NCBI GenBank assembly: GCA_018813805.1
Contig: JAHJAP010000114.1
Location: 1 to 8,370 of the forward strand
Reading direction: 5' to 3'
DNA length: 8,370 nucleotides
Source of the DNA: Patescibacteria group bacterium
GTDB taxonomy: Bacteria; Patescibacteriota; Patescibacteriia; Patescibacteriales; GWC2-42-12
The notes under the pieces are model-generated. The model saw nothing but the letters and a program-made list of their open reading frames with translations. It ran no database searches and was not told the origin of the DNA. Both the position numbers and the translations under genes were made by a program. Each line of letters begins with the position of its first letter. The stretch's first letter is position 1. This document shows, in pieces, positions 1-5,571 of this stretch.

Positions 1-1
1 G

Positions 2-550
2 ATCGCGTCAAATGAGTATAAAAATTTAAGGTTTTATAGTATTAATGGGGATTGTTTTCATAATGGAGTTTATCAATTGCCAACTAATTTTACAATTCAA
101 AAAATTTTACAAGAAACTGATAATTTTCCTGATTTTCCTTTTTTCGTGCAAGTTGGTGGAAATGCTGCAGGAGAAATATTAAACAGCAAGCAACTTAAAA
201 AAATTGTTAATGGGATTGGTTCAATTATTGTTTTTAGCATTGAAAAGCATCAAGCCAAGCAAGTTATAGAAAATTTATTGGAATTTTTTAGTAATGAATC
301 ATGTGGTCAATGCACTCCCTGCCGTGAAGGCTTATTTCGTCTTAATGAAATAATTAAGACAGAAAAAATTGATTGGTTATTATTTTTTGAATTATTAAAT
401 AATTTAAAAGAATCTTCTTTTTGCAATTTAGGCACATCAGTATTTGTGCCTATTAGCAGTTTTATAAAAAATGTTTTGCCATTAATTCCTGATACACAAC
501 TTAACTTGTCTTATGACTTAAGAAAAGCAATTATTAAATATTGCAAATAA
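2..550 (+). CDS. NuoF/HydB-like NADH-binding hydrogenase subunit, C-terminal part (5' end outside window)
   Basis: The reading frame is open from base 2, so only the last 182 codons are present; the internal TTG at 77 is not a credible start. Two domains are visible. An SLBB-type segment begins around NGDCFHNGVYQLP. It is followed by the NuoF C-terminal iron-sulfur domain with SCGQCTPCREG and a fourth cysteine in FCNLGT (codons at 302, 311, 320 and 422), the expected ligands of one [4Fe-4S] cluster (N3 in complex I). In this family the missing upstream part binds FMN and NAD(P)H and passes electrons between NAD(P)H and the iron-sulfur chain. The protein stops about 40 residues after the last ligand, so it lacks the extra C-terminal two-cluster ferredoxin domain found in Thermotoga-type HydB. 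The usual GGPSGG-like stretch reads GGNAAGE here. The gene lies directly upstream of hydA, so it is probably the diaphorase subunit of that hydrogenase. A NuoE/HydC partner would be expected further upstream. Confidence 0.88.
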   Translation: MASNEYKNLRFYSINGDCFHNGVYQLPTNFTIQKILQETDNFPDFPFFVQVGGNAAGEILNSKQLKKIVNGIGSIIVFSIEKHQAKQVIENLLEFFSNESCGQCTPCREGLFRLNEIIKTEKIDWLLFFELLNNLKESSFCNLGTSVFVPISSFIKNVLPLIPDTQLNLSYDLRKAIIKYCK

Positions 551-560
551 ATTGTTTTTC

Positions 561-2327
561 ATGAAAAATATTAAAATAAAAATTGATAATAAAATAATAG
601 TTTGTTCGTCAGATCAGACTATTATGCAAGTTGCAAAAAATAATAATATTGACATACCAGGGCTTTGCAATCACCCTGATTTTCCTATTAAAGCCAATTG
701 TAGAATTTGTTTAGTGGAAATAAAAAATAGACCCAGATTAGCACCTTCTTGTCATGTTAAAGTTGAAGATGGATTAGAAATAAAAACCAATACTGAGCGA
801 GTTAAAAAAGCGCGTAATTTAAATTTAGAATTATTATTTGCTGAGCATATTGAAAAGTGTCCGAGTTGTTTATGGCGATTTGATTGCCCGCTTTTAGATT
901 TAGCCAACAAGTATAAAATTAAATTAACTCGTTTTAATGATCGAAAAAAAACAAGAAAAATTTATAAATTTGCCAATGCAGTTGAAATTGATGGTAGTCA
1001 ATGTATAGATTGCCGTAATTGCCTTAATGCTTGCTCACTTCAGCAAAATATTAATTATTTAAAATTAATTGGTAAAGGAATAGAGCAGGAGATTGTACCT
1101 GTTGATACAGCGCAATCCTTAAATGTTAAAAAAAATATTGCTAAAACAGATTGTATTTATTGTGGTCAATGCGCTGTTCATTGTCCTGTTGGCGCAGCGC
1201 AGGAGCAAGCTCATTGGGAAATAGTTGAGCAAGCGATTAATAGTAAAAACAAAATAGTAGTAGTTCAATTTGATCCTTTAATACAAGCTGGAATTAATGA
1301 GAAATTTGATTTACCTTATAACAAAAATACTATTGGACAAATAGTGGCGGGGTTGCGTTGTTTGGGTTTTAATTATGTTTTTGATGTTAATGTTAGCACT
1401 AGTATGACTGCTATATTAGAAGCGCAAGAATTAATAGAAAGATTAAAAAAATGCAAAAAGGAACAATTGCCATCAACTAATTTGCCTATGTTTACTTCTT
1501 GTTGCCCAGCATGGGTTAAGTATGTTGAATTTTTTTATCCTAAATTTATTCCTAATTTAACAATCACGCGATCGCCTCATATTTATAATGGCGGTATAAT
1601 CAAAACTTATTGGGCTGAACAATTAAAGATTGATCCTAAAGAAATAATTGTAGTATCAGTAATGCCTTGCACTGCTAAAAAATTTGAAGTATCTCGCGTA
1701 GAATTGAAAATTAAAAATAATTGGCCAGTAGATTATGTTTTGACTATTCGTGAATTAATTTGGATGTTTAAAAAAAACCATATTGAATTTGGGAAACTTA
1801 AAAATTCTTTTGTTAATAATTTTTTTAATAAATCAACTGAAGAAGCAGTTACTTGCAGCGTTGGTAAAAATAGAGCTGAGCTTGTTTTGCAAACAGCGTT
1901 AAATTTAATTTATAATAATAAAAAAAATAATTCTTGTTTTGATAATTTAAATTTTAAAGAAGTACAAGGACTAATTGGCGTTAAAGAAGCGAAAATAAAA
2001 ATTGATAATAAAATTTTACGTGTAGCAGTAGTTAATGGTATTGGTAATATTGAGTCAGTTTTAAATAATGCATTAAATTATGATTATATAGAAGTAATGG
2101 CTTGTCCAGAAGGTTGTAATGGCGGCGGCGGACAATCAATACCAACAACTTCAGCAATTAGACAAAAAAGAATAGAAGCGTTTTATGAATTAGATAAAAA
2201 TAAAAAAGTTTGTTTAATTCATGAAAATTTAGAAATTAAAAAAATTTTTGAATGGTTAAGGGCAAAACCAGACTTAGAACATAAGATTTTATACACTTAT
2301 TATAAACAGAAAAAAGAAAAAGTTTAG
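561..2327 (+). CDS. hydA: [FeFe]-hydrogenase catalytic subunit, M3 type, NADH-linked (HydA)
   Basis: This is a 588-residue cytoplasmic iron hydrogenase for reversible proton/H2 conversion, close in length to Clostridium CpI. Domains in order: N-terminal [2Fe-2S] (C36, C47, C50, C64); NuoG-type His-Cys [4Fe-4S] (H96, C100, C103, C109); two-cluster ferredoxin (CIDCRNCLNAC at 148-158, CIYCGQCAVHC at 198-208); H-cluster domain with L1 TSCCPAW (C314/C315), L2 MPCTAKKFE (C370) and L3 MACPEGCNGGGGQ (C515, C519); and a C-terminal small-subunit-like tail (about 535-580) ending in YTYY. Proton-path equivalents E287, E290 and C314 are kept. The usual IFGxTGGVMEAA stretch is unrecognisable (about 430-445), and APxVR reads DPLIQ. 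I chose ATG 561 over the in-frame TTG 552 because it lies 10 nt past the upstream stop and gives a standard N-terminus. No SD motif is visible. The gene is probably co-transcribed with the NuoF-like subunit. No HydE/F/G maturase gene is in the window. Confidence 0.93.
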   Translation: MKNIKIKIDNKIIVCSSDQTIMQVAKNNNIDIPGLCNHPDFPIKANCRICLVEIKNRPRLAPSCHVKVEDGLEIKTNTERVKKARNLNLELLFAEHIEKCPSCLWRFDCPLLDLANKYKIKLTRFNDRKKTRKIYKFANAVEIDGSQCIDCRNCLNACSLQQNINYLKLIGKGIEQEIVPVDTAQSLNVKKNIAKTDCIYCGQCAVHCPVGAAQEQAHWEIVEQAINSKNKIVVVQFDPLIQAGINEKFDLPYNKNTIGQIVAGLRCLGFNYVFDVNVSTSMTAILEAQELIERLKKCKKEQLPSTNLPMFTSCCPAWVKYVEFFYPKFIPNLTITRSPHIYNGGIIKTYWAEQLKIDPKEIIVVSVMPCTAKKFEVSRVELKIKNNWPVDYVLTIRELIWMFKKNHIEFGKLKNSFVNNFFNKSTEEAVTCSVGKNRAELVLQTALNLIYNNKKNNSCFDNLNFKEVQGLIGVKEAKIKIDNKILRVAVVNGIGNIESVLNNALNYDYIEVMACPEGCNGGGGQSIPTTSAIRQKRIEAFYELDKNKKVCLIHENLEIKKIFEWLRAKPDLEHKILYTYYKQKKEKV

Positions 2328-2369
2328 CAAATATTATTGGTTTATAGTGTATAGGCTGTTGAAAAGTTT

Positions 2370-2391
2370 GTTGATAATTAGTTGATAATTT
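2370..2391 (+). repeat. Two tandem 11-bp copies of GTTGATAATTW
   Basis: GTTGATAATTA (2370-2380) is followed immediately by GTTGATAATTT (2381-2391), differing only in the last base. The pair sits just upstream of the predicted -35 box of the RNA gene, so it could be an operator or an upstream promoter element. TGTTGATAA also resembles a one-off DnaA box on the reverse strand. Both readings are speculation; only the repeat itself is seen. Confidence 0.5.
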
Positions 2392-2395
2392 ATAC

Positions 2396-2424
2396 TTGAA
2401 AATTATTTTATTTCATGTTACGAT
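2396..2424 (+). promoter_or_regulatory. Sigma-70-like promoter for the structured RNA
   Basis: TTGAAA (2396-2401) and TACGAT (2419-2424) are separated by exactly 17 bp. A TG one base upstream of the -10 (2416-2417) gives an extended -10. Transcription would start near 2430-2433, a few bases before the closing helix of the candidate RNA. This is the best promoter-like sequence I found in the window; AT-rich DNA produces chance matches, hence moderate confidence. Confidence 0.6.
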
Positions 2425-2430
2425 AGTGTT

Positions 2431-2719
2431 TCCACTTGGGAGATGAGATTAAGATATTCTTTCGGTACTTTCCTACGTTGAGAATTATCTAGCTAATCAT
2501 GAGTTGGTTTAGTTGTTGATTAATTAATCTTTGTTAATTAATCAATGTTAATTAGTTAATTCTTGCGTCGTTTATTTCTTTAAGGATATTAAGGCGCTGA
2601 ATAAGGCGCGTTCTCTAGGGGATAAGTCAACCAAAAGAAAATCACCATCTCCCGCTATAAATAAATAATTTTTATAGTTCGAGAAAATAAAAAACTGCAA
2701 ATAGGCAGTTTTTTATTTT
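2431..2719 (+). ncRNA. Candidate structured RNA of unrecognised class, or 5' leader of the cca gene
   Basis: The 410-bp gap between hydA and cca has no credible ORF but can be folded extensively. Closing helix: GGGAGATG (2438-2445) with CATCTCCC (2646-2653), 8 perfect pairs about 200 nt apart. Second long-range helix: GTTGA-TTATC-TAG (2477-2492) with CTA-GATAA-TCAAC (2615-2631), interrupted by small bulges. Inside lie hairpins CTAA/TTAG (2493-2512), a 12-bp TTGATTAATTAA stem with loop TCTTTG (2516-2545), and GCGTC (2565-2569), which can pair with either of two GGCGC copies inside direct repeats TAAGGCGC at 2590 and 2602. Hairpin CTATAAA/TTTATAG (2655-2677) follows, then the terminator. A promoter precedes it, giving about 290 nt. 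I see no signature of RNase P RNA, tmRNA, SRP RNA or a riboswitch I know. A 6S-like role is possible but unsupported. The ends are inferred. Confidence 0.6.
2684..2719 (+). terminator. Strong intrinsic terminator, bidirectional in form
   Basis: A perfect 15-bp inverted repeat (2684-2698 with 2705-2719) surrounds the loop AAATAG. The core is ACTGC/GCAGT, with an A-tract before and TTTTTTATTTT after. It ends the candidate RNA. Because it lies 33 nt before the cca start codon it could also act as an attenuator of that gene. I found no clear competing anti-terminator. Confidence 0.85.
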
Positions 2720-2752
2720 GACTTCAGCGCTGATTTATTGTATATTTTTATC

Positions 2753-4246
2753 ATGCATATTCCTGATTATATAAAAAATATTGCAGAAAAATTAGAAAAC
2801 GCTGGCTTTGAAGTATTCATTGTCGGTGGTTGTGTGCGTGATTTATTAATGGATTTAGAGCCTAAGGACTGGGATATTACCACCAATGCGCGACCCGAGC
2901 AAGTGCTTACAGTTTTTTCTAACAGTAAATATACAAATATTTTTGGCGTGGTTTTATTGCCTTTAAAAAATAACAAAGAAGAAGTTGAACAAATTATTGA
3001 AATAACTACTTATCGTTCTGAGCAAGATTATAACGATCGTCGACATCCAGATTTAATTAAATTTGAGGACAGTCTGGATAAAGATCTTGAAAGAAGAGAT
3101 TTTACAATTAATGCAATGGCACTTGGAAGATTACGAATTACGAATTACGAATTACAAATTAATGAAAATGAAATTATTATAGATAATGAAAAATATGTAT
3201 TAATTGATTTGTTTGGTGGAAAAAAAGATTTAAAGAAAAAAATTATTAGAGCAGTGGGTGAGCCAATTGATAGATTTAAAGAGGATGCCTTAAGAATGAT
3301 GCGAGCAGTACGCTTAGCTTGTCAATTAAATTTTATTATTGAATTAAAAACTCAGCGCGCCATGATTAAGATGGCTAATGGAATTAAATATATTGCCAAT
3401 GAAAGGATTCGAGATGAACTAATTAAAATTTTAATATCTAACAAAGCTTATGATGGCATAATAATGCTTAATGAATTAAAGCTTTTGCAATATATTATTC
3501 CAGAATTAGAATATGGTATTAATGTTGATCAAAATCGCCATCATATTTATACTGTTTTTGAACATTCTGTTTTGTCATTAAAGAATACGCCTAATCAAGA
3601 TTGGCGAGTGCGTTTAGCGTCTTTGCTTCACGATATTGCCAAGCCGTGTACAAAAAAAATTATTAACAATAATATTACTTTTTACAATCATGACATAATT
3701 GGCGCTAGGATTGCTAAAAAGATTATGCAAAGATTAAAATTTGGAAATAATGATATAGAAAAAGTTGTTACTTTAATTAAAAATCATATGTTTTATTATA
3801 ATGTTGGAGAGGTTACTGAAGCATCTGTACGGCGTTTAATCCGCAATGTTGGAGAAGAAAATTTGGCAAACTTGATTGATTTACGCGTTGCTGATCGTTT
3901 AGGATCAGGAGTTCCTAAAGCTAAGCCATATAAGTTGCGCCACTTGGAATATATGATGAAAAAAGTGCGCCATGATCCCATTTCTGTTAAAATGTTAAAA
4001 ATTAATGGCAATGATTTGATGATTTTATTAAAGATTAAAGCTGGTCCGAAAATTGGTGCCATATTGGATGTGCTTTTATCTGAAGTGATTGAAGATCCAG
4101 AATTAAATAATAAAAAATATTTAGATAAGCATTCATTAAAATTAAATAAATTAGATTTACATGAATTGCGTCAGCAAGCTAAAGAAAAAATCGAAGAGAA
4201 AAAAATTGAAGATGATCAGGAAATAAAAAATCAATTTTGGGTATAA
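2753..4246 (+). CDS. cca: CCA-adding tRNA nucleotidyltransferase (class II) with HD domain
   Basis: This 497-residue enzyme adds or repairs the 3' CCA of tRNAs using CTP and ATP in the cytoplasm. The nucleotidyltransferase head shows GGCVRD (25-30), the metal-binding DWD (39-41) and RRDFTINAMA (114-123). The head-neck region carries RFKEDALRMMRAVR (174-187), whose EDxxR selects CTP/ATP in class II enzymes. An HD phosphohydrolase domain follows, with H271, HD at 293-294, H313 and H345. A charged, Lys/Glu-rich helical tail ends the protein. ATG 2753 (MHIPDYIKNIAEKL) matches the usual start close before the GG motif; TTG 2738 only adds an unlikely MYIFI. No SD is visible. About 20 extra residues (125-147) separate RRDFTINAMA from LIDLFGG and contain a translated heptamer repeat. 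The gene follows a terminator, so it needs its own promoter or read-through. EDxxR and the nearby tRNA without CCA favour CCA addition over poly(A) synthesis. Confidence 0.92.
   Translation: MHIPDYIKNIAEKLENAGFEVFIVGGCVRDLLMDLEPKDWDITTNARPEQVLTVFSNSKYTNIFGVVLLPLKNNKEEVEQIIEITTYRSEQDYNDRRHPDLIKFEDSLDKDLERRDFTINAMALGRLRITNYELQINENEIIIDNEKYVLIDLFGGKKDLKKKIIRAVGEPIDRFKEDALRMMRAVRLACQLNFIIELKTQRAMIKMANGIKYIANERIRDELIKILISNKAYDGIIMLNELKLLQYIIPELEYGINVDQNRHHIYTVFEHSVLSLKNTPNQDWRVRLASLLHDIAKPCTKKIINNNITFYNHDIIGARIAKKIMQRLKFGNNDIEKVVTLIKNHMFYYNVGEVTEASVRRLIRNVGEENLANLIDLRVADRLGSGVPKAKPYKLRHLEYMMKKVRHDPISVKMLKINGNDLMILLKIKAGPKIGAILDVLLSEVIEDPELNNKKYLDKHSLKLNKLDLHELRQQAKEKIEEKKIEDDQEIKNQFWV
3130..3157 (+). 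repeat. Heptanucleotide tandem repeat (ATTACGA x3 + ATTACAA) inside cca
   Basis: Three exact ATTACGA units and one ATTACAA unit run head to tail inside the cca coding region. Seven is not a multiple of three, so the reading phase cycles every three units and encodes ITNYELQ-like peptide. The tract falls in the linker between RRDFTINAMALG and the LIDLFGG segment, where family members are usually shorter and variable. The surrounding frame is intact, so it looks tolerated. Confidence 0.9.
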
Positions 4247-4281
4247 TGGGACAGTTTCATAAATTAATTAATTAAATAAAA

Positions 4282-4315
4282 GAGATGGCCTTAAAATTCA
4301 TTTTGAAATCATCTC
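4282..4315 (+). other. Imperfect hairpin between cca and the cyclophilin gene
   Basis: GAGATG (4282-4287) pairs with CATCTC (4310-4315), with an inner stem of TTAAAAT against ATTTTGAA. On the plus strand no T-tract follows, so it is a poor terminator for cca. On the minus strand it is followed by TTTTATTT and would resemble a terminator, but no minus-strand gene is present. It ends 9 nt before the next start codon and could affect translation of that gene. Confidence 0.4.
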
Positions 4316-4324
4316 AAAATATCT

Positions 4325-5206
4325 ATGCTAAAAATGAAAAATTATTTAAAAATTTTAACAGCAATTTTTTCTTTGTTAAATATTACTGGTTGCGCTACTG
4401 GTAAGTCAGGAGTAGTTAATGAAAAAAATATAAATAGCGTTAGCAGCCATGATGATGAAGGAGTTGTTAATAGAATAGAGGCTATTAGAAATGGTTTGGC
4501 GCCAAAAATAAAGCCAAGTAGTAAACCAAGCAAAAATGATCAAGCAACAGGACAGCCAACTTCGTCAACACCTGCTAACCAATTGGAAAATTTATCCTCT
4601 CAGTTTAATCAAGCAATAATTAAAACTAATTTTGGTAAGATTAAGGTAGAATTTTATGCCAATGAATCACCTATAACAGTTAATAATTTTATGAATTTAG
4701 CTAAGAAAGGTTTTTATAATAACATAAAATTTCATAGAGTAATTAAGGATTTTATGATTCAGGGAGGAGATCCTAACAGTAAAGACAATGATTGGACAAA
4801 TGATGGACAAGGCGGTCCTGGCTATCAGTTCCAGGATGAGATTAATAGCCACAAGCTAGTTAAAGGAAGTTTTGCCATGGCTAATGCAGGACCTAATACT
4901 AATGGTTCGCAATTTTTTATTGTTACTGCTGAAGCTACTCCACATTTGGATGGCAAACATACTAATTTTGGCCATGTAATTGAAGGCATGGATGTTGTAG
5001 AAAAAATAACGAATGTTAAAGTTAATAACAATGATCATCCGACAGAAGATGTTATTATAAATGATATTGAATTAATTAATAGCGATATTAGTAATCAACA
5101 AAAAATTATTGGGCCAGAGGCATTATTAAGTACTTCATCAACTCCTGAAATTAAATCAGCAAGCACTACTTTATCAACTAGCACAGAAAAAATTAAAGAA
5201 GAATAA
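4325..5206 (+). CDS. Cyclophilin-type peptidyl-prolyl cis-trans isomerase, predicted lipoprotein
   Basis: This 293-residue protein is predicted to speed proline isomerisation during folding of exported proteins, anchored on the outer face of the membrane. The N-terminus has lysines, a hydrophobic stretch and the lipobox NITGC with C23 as lipidation site. A low-complexity Ser/Pro/Lys/Gln linker (about 28-95) follows, then one cyclophilin domain (about 97-252). Catalytic and pocket residues are visible: FHRVI (R138), FMIQGGD (F143, M144, Q146), GSQFF (Q196, F198) and LDGKH (H212). The position of CypA Trp121 is His207, which in related bacterial enzymes goes with weak cyclosporin binding. The tail after 255 is Ser/Thr-rich. 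ATG 4325 is used; ATG 4334, three codons on, gives an equally good signal peptide. A hairpin lies upstream, and the 36-bp palindromic remnant starts 10 nt after the stop and may act as its transcript end. Confidence 0.9.
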   Translation: MLKMKNYLKILTAIFSLLNITGCATGKSGVVNEKNINSVSSHDDEGVVNRIEAIRNGLAPKIKPSSKPSKNDQATGQPTSSTPANQLENLSSQFNQAIIKTNFGKIKVEFYANESPITVNNFMNLAKKGFYNNIKFHRVIKDFMIQGGDPNSKDNDWTNDGQGGPGYQFQDEINSHKLVKGSFAMANAGPNTNGSQFFIVTAEATPHLDGKHTNFGHVIEGMDVVEKITNVKVNNNDHPTEDVIINDIELINSDISNQQKIIGPEALLSTSSTPEIKSASTTLSTSTEKIKEE

Positions 5207-5216
5207 TTTATATTAA

Positions 5217-5252
5217 GGGTCTGTCGTCGAACATCGTATTCAGCGACAGACC
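5217..5252 (+). repeat. 36-bp palindromic remnant of the element at 5390-5550
   Basis: GGTCTGTCG (5218-5226) and CGACAGACC (5244-5252) form a perfect 9-bp inverted repeat, with more pairs further in. The sequence equals the first 25 bp of the long element (two substitutions) joined directly to bases 5539-5549 of its right end. The junction falls at GTATTC, which occurs in both ends of the long copy. It therefore looks like an internally deleted copy. No clear target duplication remains. It may serve as a weak transcription end after the cyclophilin gene. Confidence 0.8.
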
Positions 5253-5299
5253 AATTAAATATTATATTTTTAGCAGATTTGATGATTATTGTTTTTTAG

Positions 5300-5370
5300 G
5301 GGCTCATAGTAAAACGGTATTACGCAGCATTCGCATTGCTGAGGTCCGGGTTCAATTCCCGGTGAGTCCA
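5300..5370 (+). tRNA. tRNA-Ala, anticodon CGC
   Basis: A full cloverleaf can be drawn: acceptor GGGCTCA/TGAGTCC, D stem GTAA/TTAC with a short 7-nt loop containing GG, anticodon stem CAGCA/TGCTG with loop TTCGCAT (anticodon 5332-5334), a 4-nt variable loop, T stem CCGGG/CCCGG with loop TTCAATT, and discriminator A at 5370. The acceptor contains G3-U70, the main alanine identity element, in agreement with the CGC anticodon reading GCG codons. The 3' CCA is not encoded (the next bases are CTA), so it must be added by the CCA enzyme, encoded about 1 kb upstream. The gene stands alone between two copies of a palindromic element. No convincing promoter was found in 5253-5299. Confidence 0.93.
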
Positions 5371-5389
5371 CTATAGAAATAGGCTTTAA

Positions 5390-5550
5390 GGGTCTGTCGT
5401 CGAATACCGTATTCGGTATAAAATTCCAAATTTTTGTAAATTTTGTCAAAAATTTTTTCGCTAATATAACCATATTCCCTCAAAACTTTTTAAAAAAATT
5501 TCCTAAAAATTTGAAATTTTATACTCGAAAGAGTATTCAGCGACAGACCC
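5390..5550 (+). mobile_element. 161-bp fold-back MITE-like palindromic element
   Basis: The two halves are inverted copies almost to the centre (AATAT-AACC-ATATT near 5470). Both ends begin GGGTCTGTCG and share GAATAC and then GTATAAAATTYCAAATTTTT with one mismatch. Between these blocks each arm has its own small hairpin: ATACCG-TATT-CGGTAT on the left (5404-5419) and ATACTC-GAAA-GAGTAT on the right (5521-5536). TTTAA occurs directly on both sides (5385-5389 and 5551-5555), a possible 5-bp target duplication, though AT-rich flanks make this weak evidence. No transposase is encoded, so mobility would need help in trans. TTGTCA (5443-5448) and TATAAC (5465-5470), 16 bp apart, could form a promoter towards the glycosyltransferase genes. 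Confidence 0.78.
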
Positions 5551-5571
5551 TTTAAAAGAAAAAATTTATTT

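Noticed and set aside
552..560. TTG 552 as the hydA start
   Set aside because: It adds only MFF before a normal N-terminus, and ATG 561 matches the usual beginning of the [2Fe-2S] domain.
2367..2391. Possible DnaA boxes or replication origin (TGTTGATAA-like)
   Set aside because: Only near-matches are seen in an AT-rich stretch, with no box cluster and no dnaA or dnaN neighbour.
2431..2719. RNase P RNA, tmRNA or SRP RNA
   Set aside because: I could not find the conserved core of RNase P RNA, a tag-peptide ORF with tRNA-like ends, or the SRP GGAAGCAGCC-type loop.
3130..3157. CRISPR array or regulatory iterons
   Set aside because: The units are 7 bp with no spacers and lie inside an open coding frame.
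3796..4062. Minus-strand 88-codon ORF inside cca
   Set aside because: It is antisense to conserved coding sequence, with no recognisable motif and no promoter context.
5270..5473. Minus-strand ORF of 67 codons across the tRNA and left arm of the element
   Set aside because: Its SPGIEPGP-like part is the familiar false translation of the antisense strand of a tRNA gene, and the rest is palindromic element sequence.
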